A DNA stretch of 6,222 bases from NCBI GenBank assembly GCA_004296815.1, contig SCVT01000236.1, positions 1 to 6,222 on the forward strand. The letters are read 5' to 3'. The notes beneath the pieces are model-generated. The model did no database searches. It saw only the letters and a program-made list of their open reading frames with translations, and was not told the origin of the DNA. The number at the start of each line of letters is the position of its first letter. Position 1 is the stretch's first letter. Of the stretch, positions 1 to 5,644 are shown one piece after another. Position numbers and translations under genes: made by a program. The DNA is from Reyranella sp. (GTDB taxonomy: Bacteria > Pseudomonadota > Alphaproteobacteria > Reyranellales > Reyranellaceae).

Positions 1-969
1 CTTCGATTCGGCGAGGCTGACGGCGATCGATTCGATCGCATCGAGGGTCGGCGTGTCGATGCCGACGCTGCGCCCGAAGGCGATCGGCGCCCGCACGATC
101 GCCTCGATCTCCATCGGACGGCCGAGCTCGTAATCCTGCAGGATCGACGGGCGGTGGTCGGGATAGACGCGCTTCTCGCCGTATCGGGTGTCGGGATGGT
201 CGTCGAGCATCACGCCGTGTGCCGCCGCCACGGCCAGCGCCTCTTCATGGGCGCGGCGCGCCAGGCGGTTGATCATCGGCGTCTTCTGGATGGTCGTGGG
301 CTGGCCCAGGATCAGGCAGAGCGTCGATCCAGTCAGGTTCGCCATCAGCTTGTGCCAGATGTCGTAGCGGATGTCCTTGCTCGCGGGCGAGGCGATGCCG
401 GCGGCGATCAGCGTCTTGCGCAGCGCCTCGATGCGCGGCGTCTGGCGGTCGTCGGTCTCGCCGACCCAGAGCGTGTTGCGGTCGGGCGAGATGTTGTGGA
501 TCACGCCGGGCTCGATCACGTGGTTCGACGTGGTGATCACGCCGCCCAGCGCGCGGTCGAAGCCGACGGCCTTGGCGAGCGCCCCGCCGGGATCGAGCCG
601 CGACAGGTCCGGCGCCTTGGGCCGATGCTCGGCGAGGCCGTTGCCGTACCACCAGGGAATGCCGTTCTGGGCGAACACGACCGGCGTGTCGGGGCCGAGC
701 AGCGGCGTGACGTTCGCCGCGAGGTCGCCGAGGCTCGAGGCCTTGAGCGTGGAGATGACGACGTCCTGCGGGCCGAGATCCGCCGGCCGGTCGCTCGCCT
801 TCACCTTGCCCACGATGGTTCGGTCGCCCGTCCGGAGCGTGAGGCCGCGTGCCCTGATCGCGTCGAGGTGCGCGCCGCGCGCGACGACCGAGACGTCGTT
901 GCCGGCGGCCGCAAGGCGGGCCGCGAAGTTGCCGCCGATCGCGCCGGCGCCGTAGACGCAGATCCTCAT
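1..969 (-). CDS. Ketopantoate reductase (ApbA/PanE) family protein, partial at C-terminus
   Basis: The frame is open from an ATG at 969 to the left edge: 323 residues with no stop, so the C-terminus is missing. The family reduces 2-dehydropantoate to pantoate with NADPH in the cytoplasm, a step of pantothenate and CoA synthesis. The N-terminus carries the Rossmann dinucleotide motif GAGAIGG (residues 7-13). QNG (101-103) matches the family HNG/QNG motif. The C-terminal domain has IWHKLMANL (204-212), whose K207 aligns with E. coli PanE catalytic Lys176. E287 in PMEIEAI aligns with the catalytic Glu256. The protein is already longer than E. coli PanE (303 aa), with an extra segment at about residues 105-140 (starting PWWYGN) that is typical of the many PanE-like paralogues. 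It starts 2 bp after the stop of the exported-protein gene, so it is probably the last or a late gene of the gshA run. No panB or panC is visible nearby. The family call is firm, but ketopantoate as the true substrate is not certain, so I withhold the panE symbol. Confidence 0.9.
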   Translation of the reverse strand, partial: MRICVYGAGAIGGNFAARLAAAGNDVSVVARGAHLDAIRARGLTLRTGDRTIVGKVKASDRPADLGPQDVVISTLKASSLGDLAANVTPLLGPDTPVVFAQNGIPWWYGNGLAEHRPKAPDLSRLDPGGALAKAVGFDRALGGVITTSNHVIEPGVIHNISPDRNTLWVGETDDRQTPRIEALRKTLIAAGIASPASKDIRYDIWHKLMANLTGSTLCLILGQPTTIQKTPMINRLARRAHEEALAVAAAHGVMLDDHPDTRYGEKRVYPDHRPSILQDYELGRPMEIEAIVRAPIAFGRSVGIDTPTLDAIESIAVSLAESK

Positions 970-971
970 CG

Positions 972-1520
972 TTAGGCTGGCCTCGTCTCGGCGAACCGAA
1001 GCGAGTCGAGGAAGCGCTTGGCCGCACCCTTCGTCACTTCGTCGTTCTTCGCCGTCACCAGCAGGCGATAGAGCCGGTCCTTCACGATGTAGGTGCGCAT
1101 CATCACCACCGCGCCCTGGGCGTCGGCGATGTCGAGTGCATAACCGTCCCAGCCCTGCAGGGTCACCGGCTCATCGGCCACGTACTTGAATGTCGCGCGC
1201 GGGAAGGCCTTCTCCGCCTCGCCGCGGCCGAGTTCCTTGGCCATCAGCTTGCTGTCCTTGTCGGAGAACCAGCCGGGCGCATAGTCGACATAGTCGAAGT
1301 CGAACATCTCACCGTCGCGCTTGGAGGCCCAGGCGACCCGCTCGCCGGCATGCCCCTTCTCCTTCTCGGAGGCGACGGTCTTCTGTGCCGGCGCCGGCAT
1401 CTCGAGACGGACGCGCAGGTCGGGCGACACCACGGTCTGCCACTGGTCGGCGGGCGGCGTCTGGGCCCGCACCACGGCGGGCGCGGCGATCAGGGCGAGG
1501 ACGAGGGCGCGGCGTTTCAT
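972..1520 (-). CDS. Small exported protein of unknown function
   Basis: This encodes 182 residues. The start at 1520 was chosen because it opens directly with a signal peptide: MKRR, then a hydrophobic stretch (about residues 5-17), then VRA before a probable cleavage between A19 and Q20. A longer open frame extends upstream to 1727, but it only reads through the VOC gene and would bury the signal peptide. The mature part (about 163 aa) has no cysteine and no lipobox, so it should be a soluble periplasmic or secreted protein. It is rich in alternating hydrophobic/charged stretches, with an aromatic acidic patch MFDFDYVDY (about 81-89), and ends in DRLYRLLVTAK followed by KRFLDSLRF. That ending loosely recalls small beta-rich PsbP/Mog1-like exported proteins, but I do not recognise a named family. 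Its ATG overlaps the TGA of the VOC gene by 4 bp (ATGA, 1517-1520) and it ends 2 bp before the PanE-like gene, which implies co-translation with both. Function unknown. Confidence 0.85.
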   Translation of the reverse strand: MKRRALVLALIAAPAVVRAQTPPADQWQTVVSPDLRVRLEMPAPAQKTVASEKEKGHAGERVAWASKRDGEMFDFDYVDYAPGWFSDKDSKLMAKELGRGEAEKAFPRATFKYVADEPVTLQGWDGYALDIADAQGAVVMMRTYIVKDRLYRLLVTAKNDEVTKGAAKRFLDSLRFAETRPA

Positions 1521-2371
1521 GCCGGCGACACCAGCTCTTTGCGGCCCGACCAGTCCCAGGCGAGCCCCGTGCGCGAGACGCCGAGCAGCAACCCGTGCAG
1601 TTCCTTGGGGTGCACCCAGCCGCCATCGGGATCGGTGACCGGATCGGACCCGCGCGGCGTGTAGCGCGCATTGGCGTCGAGCAGGCGCTGGCGCACGTTC
1701 GGCCAGTCGTGGACCTCGACGTAGCACATGTAGAGCGAGTCGCCGTGCTTGTGGGCGAAGCGGCCCATCGCATGGACGTTGTCGGTCACCTGGCTGAGCT
1801 CGATGCGGTCCAGCCGGTTCGGCGGATCGAACAAGGTGAGCGTGCCGATATAGCCGAAGCGCTCGCTGCCGATGTCGCTGAAGCGCGAGGGATCCAGGCC
1901 GAACAGGCCGGCATAGACCGCGGCGGCGCGGCGCCAGTCGCTGATCAGCGTGTTGGTGGTCTCGTACAGGAACGACACCGGGCCGACCCGCGGCCGGTAG
2001 GTGCTCTCGGAGATCACGATCGGCAGGCCGAAGGTCGCCTCGGACGAGAGGTAGAGTTGCTCGGCGTCGCGGTCGTAGGGGATGCCGAGCCCCTCCCAGC
2101 GCTTCACCATGCTGTCGAGGTCCGCGGTGCAGTAGCCCGCCGTCATCAGCCCCTCGCCGCGCTTGGCGAGAAAATCCTGGGTGAGACCCGCGCCGTCGGC
2201 CTCGCAGAGCTCGAACTCGCTCTCGCCCACGGCCAGGATCGTGCGCTTGGCCGAGAGGTGGCGGCTGTGGTCGTGACGCGAGACCTCGCTGCCGAGAAGC
2301 TGGTTGAAACGCTGTGCCGCCTTGGCGGCGTCATGCACGGCGATCTGGACGCGGTCGCAACGGTCGAGCAT
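1517..2371 (-). CDS. Two-domain VOC (glyoxalase/bleomycin-resistance) superfamily protein
   Basis: This encodes 284 residues, about twice one VOC domain. The N-terminal half opens with RVQIAVHD followed by an amphipathic helix ending in NQLLG (residues 7-27), the classic first beta-alpha unit. FELCEADG (53-60) and GYCTADLDSMVKRWEGLGI (79-97) fit the later strands and the second helix. The C-terminal half repeats the plan: a strand at 131-137, a helix to about GLFGLD (155-160), DRIELSQV (188-195), YVEVHDW (217-223), and a final WVHPKELHGLLLGVS (252-266) that closely recalls the closing HPK...G strand of methylmalonyl-CoA epimerase. VOC proteins include glyoxalase I, epimerases, dioxygenases and antibiotic-binding proteins, so the fold does not give a substrate. 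The usual histidine metal ligands seem to be absent (see findings). The gene starts 14 bp after gshA and overlaps the next gene by 4 bp. A role linked to glutathione is suggested only by this position. Confidence 0.85.
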   Translation of the reverse strand: MLDRCDRVQIAVHDAAKAAQRFNQLLGSEVSRHDHSRHLSAKRTILAVGESEFELCEADGAGLTQDFLAKRGEGLMTAGYCTADLDSMVKRWEGLGIPYDRDAEQLYLSSEATFGLPIVISESTYRPRVGPVSFLYETTNTLISDWRRAAAVYAGLFGLDPSRFSDIGSERFGYIGTLTLFDPPNRLDRIELSQVTDNVHAMGRFAHKHGDSLYMCYVEVHDWPNVRQRLLDANARYTPRGSDPVTDPDGGWVHPKELHGLLLGVSRTGLAWDWSGRKELVSPA

Positions 2372-2378
2372 GGCCCGA

Positions 2379-2387
2379 CCTTACCTC
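2379..2387 (-). promoter_or_regulatory. Ribosome binding site of the VOC gene, overlapping the gshA stop
   Basis: Read on the minus strand, GAGGTAAGG lies just upstream of the ATG at 2371 and shares bases with the TGA stop of gshA (2386-2388). The GAGG and AAGG parts are both plausible Shine-Dalgarno cores; the AAGG has about 7 nt of spacing to the start codon. This supports the start at 2371 and suggests translational coupling to gshA. Confidence 0.5.
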
Positions 2388-3750
2388 AGTAGGCGTAGTC
2401 GCGGAACAGTGCCGCGAAGGACCCTTTCCACTCGCCCTTCCACTTGGCGAGAAGCTCGTCGGCCGGCGCCTGGCCGCTCGCCACCGCGCGATCGAGCGGC
2501 GCGAGATATGTCGTCTCGTCGTTGCCCTCGCCGTCCAGCCGCTTGCGGGCGCGCAGCCCGGCATGGGCGATCTCGACGACCTCGCGCGCCAGCTCCGACA
2601 GCACGCGGCCGCGGAACATGGTCGACAGTCCGGTCTTGGGCGTCTCGGCGCGCAGGAAATCGTGGTCGGCCACGCTCCAGTCCTTGACCAGATCCCAGGC
2701 GGCATCGAGCGCGCCCTGGTCGTAGAGCAGGCCGACCCAAAGCGCCGGCAGCGCATCGAGCGCGCCCAGCGGACCCGAATCCGCGCCACGCATCTCGAGG
2801 TAACGCTTCAGCCGGACCTCGGGGAACGCGGTCGTGACGTGGTCGGCCCAGTCGTTGATGGTCGGCAGCTCGCCCGGCCGCGCCGGCAGCTTGCCCTTCA
2901 TGAAATCCTTGAAGCTCTGGCCGGAGGCATCGATGTACTTGCCGTCGCGGTAGACGAAGTACATCGGCACGTCGAGCATGTAGTCGGCGTAGCGCTCGAA
3001 GCCGAAGCCGTCTTCGAACACGAAGGGCAGCATGCCGCAGCGGTCGGGGTCGGTGTCGGTCCAGATGTGGCTGCGGTAGCTCTTGAAGCCCGCGTCCTTG
3101 CCTTCCTTGAACGGCGAATTGGCGAACAGCGCCGTGGCGATCGGCTGCAGCGCCAGCGAGACGCGGAACTTCTTCACCATGTCGGCTTCGGACTCGAAGT
3201 CGAGATTGGTCTGGACGGTGCAGGTGCGCAGCATCATGTCGAGGCCGAGCTTGCCCTTCTTGGGCATGTACTCGCGCATGATCTTGTAACGCCCCTTGGG
3301 CATCCAGTGCATGTCCTCGCGCTTCCATTCCGGCGCGAAGCCGAGGCCGATGAAGGACGCGCCGATCTCGCCGGCGACCTGCTTCACCTCGCCGATGTGC
3401 TGGGCGTTCTCCGCCGACGTCTCGTGCAGCGTCTCGAGCGGCGCGCCCGAGAGCTCGAACTGGCCGCCCGGCTCCAGCGTGATATTGGCCTTGCCGCGCA
3501 GCAAGGCGATCGGATTGTTGCCCTCGACCACCGGCTCCCAGCCGAAGCGCGTCAGGCCTTCCAGCATGGCGCGGATGCCGGTCGCGCCGTCGTAGGGCAG
3601 CGGCTTCAGGGTCTTGGTGTGGTAGCCGAACTTCTCGTGCTCGGTGCCCATGCGCCATGCGGCGCGGGGCTTGTTGCCGGCAGCGAAGTACTCGATCAGC
3701 TGCCGCCGATTTTCAATCGGCGCGCCGCCGCCCGACGGAGGTGCGGACAT
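2386..3750 (-). CDS. gshA: Glutamate-cysteine ligase, plant/alphaproteobacterial type (GCS2 family)
   Basis: This cytoplasmic enzyme joins L-glutamate and L-cysteine through the gamma-carboxylate using ATP, the first and usually rate-limiting step of glutathione synthesis. The 454-residue length fits this class. Family motifs appear in order: MGTEHEKFG (34-42), LEPGGQFELSGAP (92-104), RTCTVQTNLDF (175-185), LQPIATALFANSPF (201-214), SHIWTDTDPDR (227-237), DVPMYFVYR (260-268), LPTINDWADH (295-304), and FPEVRLKRYLEMRGAD (309-324). It resembles plant chloroplast GCL far more than the unrelated E. coli GshA. The ATG at 3750 is preceded on the minus strand by AGGGAG (3761-3766) with a 10-nt gap, a reasonable ribosome binding site. 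Only two cysteines are present (C177, C238), and the positions of the plant redox-switch cysteines are occupied by other residues. It is separated from rsmE by 143 bp and heads a four-gene run, so its own promoter may lie in that gap, although I cannot point to convincing -35/-10 boxes. Confidence 0.97.
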   Translation of the reverse strand: MSAPPSGGGAPIENRRQLIEYFAAGNKPRAAWRMGTEHEKFGYHTKTLKPLPYDGATGIRAMLEGLTRFGWEPVVEGNNPIALLRGKANITLEPGGQFELSGAPLETLHETSAENAQHIGEVKQVAGEIGASFIGLGFAPEWKREDMHWMPKGRYKIMREYMPKKGKLGLDMMLRTCTVQTNLDFESEADMVKKFRVSLALQPIATALFANSPFKEGKDAGFKSYRSHIWTDTDPDRCGMLPFVFEDGFGFERYADYMLDVPMYFVYRDGKYIDASGQSFKDFMKGKLPARPGELPTINDWADHVTTAFPEVRLKRYLEMRGADSGPLGALDALPALWVGLLYDQGALDAAWDLVKDWSVADHDFLRAETPKTGLSTMFRGRVLSELAREVVEIAHAGLRARKRLDGEGNDETTYLAPLDRAVASGQAPADELLAKWKGEWKGSFAALFRDYAY

Positions 3751-3893
3751 TCGATCTCTACTCCCTGAGCGCCCCGCCGCCTTCTAAGGGCTGGGAGCGG
3801 CGCAGTCGCATGAACAATTCTCACGCGAGCCTGCGTCTGGTTCATCTTGTTCGATTCCCCCTGTCTCACATCGCCGGGGGCTTGCGCAAGCGC
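3751..3893. other. 143-bp intergenic region between rsmE and gshA (probable gshA leader)
   Basis: This is the longest gap in the window, lying between the rsmE stop and the gshA start, both on the minus strand. Nearest gshA it holds the ribosome binding site (3761-3766) and a G+C-rich stretch whose ends, GCGCC (3769-3773) and GGCGC (3799-3803), could pair around a smaller GCC...GGC stem. Nearest rsmE it holds a 12-bp perfect palindrome. No T-run follows either structure, so I see no clear intrinsic terminator. I see no convincing sigma-70 promoter either. It is the most likely place for a gshA promoter or leader control. Confidence 0.5.
3880..3891. repeat. Perfect 12-bp palindrome just downstream of the rsmE stop
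   Basis: GCTTGCGCAAGC reads the same on both strands and begins 2 nt past the rsmE stop codon (3894-3896). As RNA it would make only a 4-bp stem with a 4-nt loop and no U-tract, so it is a poor terminator. It could be a protein-binding site upstream of gshA or simply chance in G+C-rich DNA. Confidence 0.35.
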
Positions 3894-4682
3894 TCAGACG
3901 GTAACCTTGGATGTGCGATAATCGGCGGCGAGTCGAGGCGTCGAGCGTCGCCAGTCGCCGACCAGCGCCTGCCAGCAGGCGAGCGCCGCGAGGGCCGCGG
4001 TGTCGGCCCTGAGGATGCGCGGGCCAAGTCCTACAGACGTTACATTCTTTATGCGACGCAACGCCGCCAGCTCGGCCTCTGCAAAGCCTCCTTCGGGTCC
4101 AATGACGATGGCCCACGGCGCCAGACGCGATTCATTGTCGAGCGCAGCGAGCACCTCGGCGATCGGTGGGCCGCCGCCGGTCTCGTCGCACATCAGCAGA
4201 CGACGCTCCGCGGGCCAGCCGTCGAGCAACCGGCCAAGATCGATCGACTCGCGCACCTCGGGAACGGTAAGCCGCTCGGTCTGCTCCGCGGCCTCGACCG
4301 CGTTGGCACGCAGGCGGCCGACGTTCACGCGCTCGACGGCCGTGTGCTGCGTGACCACCGGCTGCAACACCGAAGCGCCGAGCTCGGTCGCCTTCTCGGC
4401 GATGTAGTCGATGCGCGCACGCTTCACCGGCGCGAAGCAGAGCCACACGTCGGGTTCGGCCTCCTGCGGCCGCGTGCACTCCACGATCTCGGCGGCCGCG
4501 CCCTTCTTGCCGCGCGCCGAGAGAGAAGCACGCCATTCGCCGTCGCGGCCGTTGAACAGCAGCAGCGGCGCGCCGTCGGGCCGGCGCATGACGTTGCGCA
4601 GGTAGTGGGCCTGCGCGTCGTCGAGCGACACTTCCTGGCCGGCCGCGAGGCCTGCCTCGACGAAGAGACGCGCGACGTTCAT
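3894..4682 (-). CDS. rsmE: 16S rRNA (uracil(1498)-N(3))-methyltransferase
   Basis: RsmE uses S-adenosylmethionine to methylate N3 of U1498 in 16S rRNA of the 30S subunit and belongs to the SPOUT (trefoil-knot) methyltransferases. From the ATG at 4682 the protein has 262 residues, near the usual 240-250. The N-terminal PUA-like RNA-binding part shows ARLFVEAG (4-11), DAQAHYLRNVMR (22-33) and LLLFNGRDGEW (40-50). The catalytic part has EKATELG (96-102), EAAEQTER (130-137), the cofactor-knot motif VIGPEGGF (193-200), and LGPRILRADTAALAAL (219-234). The frame stays open up to 4754 and offers further ATGs at 4754, 4751 and 4718, but the residues they add do not resemble the family N-terminus, whereas MNVARLFV does. 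The gene diverges from ubiA, with the start region shared between them. In several alphaproteobacteria, as I recall it, rsmE lies next to ubiA and gshA, which agrees with this layout. Confidence 0.95.
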   Translation of the reverse strand: MNVARLFVEAGLAAGQEVSLDDAQAHYLRNVMRRPDGAPLLLFNGRDGEWRASLSARGKKGAAAEIVECTRPQEAEPDVWLCFAPVKRARIDYIAEKATELGASVLQPVVTQHTAVERVNVGRLRANAVEAAEQTERLTVPEVRESIDLGRLLDGWPAERRLLMCDETGGGPPIAEVLAALDNESRLAPWAIVIGPEGGFAEAELAALRRIKNVTSVGLGPRILRADTAALAALACWQALVGDWRRSTPRLAADYRTSKVTV

Positions 4683-4716
4683 GGAGTTTCCCGGCACATC
4701 CCTGCATGATGCCGTC

Positions 4717-5640
4717 ATGACCGCCGACCGGACAACCGGGTACACCGACATCAATCACCAGCACTGGACGCTGCGCTTCCTGCCGCCCTGGGCGCGGCCC
4801 TACGGTAGGCTGGCGCGCTGGGACCGGCCGATCGGCATCTGGCTGCTGCTGTTTCCCTGCTGGTGGTCGCTGGCGCTGGCCGCGGCGCCCGACTGGGGAC
4901 GCCTTGCCGGGCTGATGGCGCTGTTCGCCCTGGGCGCGCTCGCCATGCGCGGGGCGGGCTGCACCTGGAACGACATCCTCGACCGCAAGGTCGATGCCCA
5001 GGTTGAGCGCACCCGCAACCGGCCCCTGCCCTCGGGCGAGGTCAAGCTGCACCAGGCGCTGATCTGGATGGCGCTGCAGGGCGCGGTCGGCGCGGCCGTG
5101 CTCTTCAAGCTGAACAAGTTCGCGGGCGGCATCGCCCTGCTCTCGCTGCTGCTGGTCGCGATCTATCCCACGATGAAGCGCCTCACTTCGTGGCCGCAGT
5201 TCGTGCTGGGGCTGGCCTTCAACTGGGGCGCGCTGGTGGGCTACGCGGCGGTGAAGGAGAGCCTGTCGTTCGGCACCGTGGCGCTCTATTTCGGCGGCGT
5301 CGCCTGGACGATGGTGTACGACACGATCTACGCCATGCAGGACCAGCGCGACGATGCGATCGTGGGCGTCCGCTCCACCGCGCGGCGTTTCGCCGGCGCG
5401 CCGCGGCGCTGGCTCACTTTCTTCGCGCTGATGGCGGTGGGCTTCTGGGCATCGACCGGCATTCTGTCGGGCCTCGGTATCGGCTACTTCGCGCTGCTGG
5501 CCGTCATCGCGGCCTACTTCGTCTGGCTGATCGCCTTCGTGAAGCCCGCCGATCCCGCCGACTGCCTGATGCGCTTCAAGTCGAACGCACTGGTGGGCTG
5601 GCTGCTGCTCGCTGCCCTCGTCGTCGACCGCCTTCGCTAG
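4717..5640 (+). CDS. ubiA: 4-hydroxybenzoate polyprenyltransferase
   Basis: This integral inner-membrane enzyme attaches the polyprenyl tail to 4-hydroxybenzoate in ubiquinone synthesis. From the ATG at 4717 it has 307 residues, within the usual 285-320. The first aspartate motif is GCTWNDILDRKVDAQVERTR (81-100, NDxxD at 85-89), followed by NRPLPSG (101-107). The second is YDTIYAMQDQRDD (201-213), followed by GVRSTARRFG-like residues. These bind the Mg-prenyl diphosphate. Helix-forming hydrophobic stretches lie at about 42-58, 63-80, 114-131, 136-150, 161-178, 187-200, 232-250, 253-275 and 289-303. The RLARWDRPIGIWLLLFPCWW stretch (31-50) is typical of UbiA rather than of heme O or chlorophyll synthases. 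An in-frame ATG at 4681 would add 12 residues and overlap the rsmE start codon. Neither start has a strong Shine-Dalgarno sequence; 4717 is preferred because it avoids the overlap. The C-terminus ends normally in DRLR. Confidence 0.95.
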   Translation: MTADRTTGYTDINHQHWTLRFLPPWARPYGRLARWDRPIGIWLLLFPCWWSLALAAAPDWGRLAGLMALFALGALAMRGAGCTWNDILDRKVDAQVERTRNRPLPSGEVKLHQALIWMALQGAVGAAVLFKLNKFAGGIALLSLLLVAIYPTMKRLTSWPQFVLGLAFNWGALVGYAAVKESLSFGTVALYFGGVAWTMVYDTIYAMQDQRDDAIVGVRSTARRFAGAPRRWLTFFALMAVGFWASTGILSGLGIGYFALLAVIAAYFVWLIAFVKPADPADCLMRFKSNALVGWLLLAALVVDRLR

Positions 5641-5644
5641 CCGG

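Noticed and set aside
972..1727. A longer version of the exported protein starting at 1727.
   Set aside because: The extra N-terminal 69 residues only read through the VOC gene out of frame and would place the obvious signal peptide internally.
2381..3768. Long open frames lying across gshA on the plus strand and in another minus-strand frame, up to 484 codons.
   Set aside because: Their products are low-complexity and rich in Arg, Ala, Gly, Asp and His, without domains, while the gshA frame has every family motif. They are by-products of high GC.
3769..3803. An intrinsic terminator after rsmE.
   Set aside because: The stem is imperfect, there is no T-run on the minus-strand side, and it lies immediately before the gshA ribosome binding site.
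3696..3845. A 49-residue minus-strand open frame in the gshA leader, running 55 bp into gshA.
   Set aside because: It starts with an ATG behind an A/G-rich stretch, but the product is arginine-rich, resembles a random G+C-rich frame, and shows no family likeness. A true upstream peptide would need conservation or ribosome profiling.
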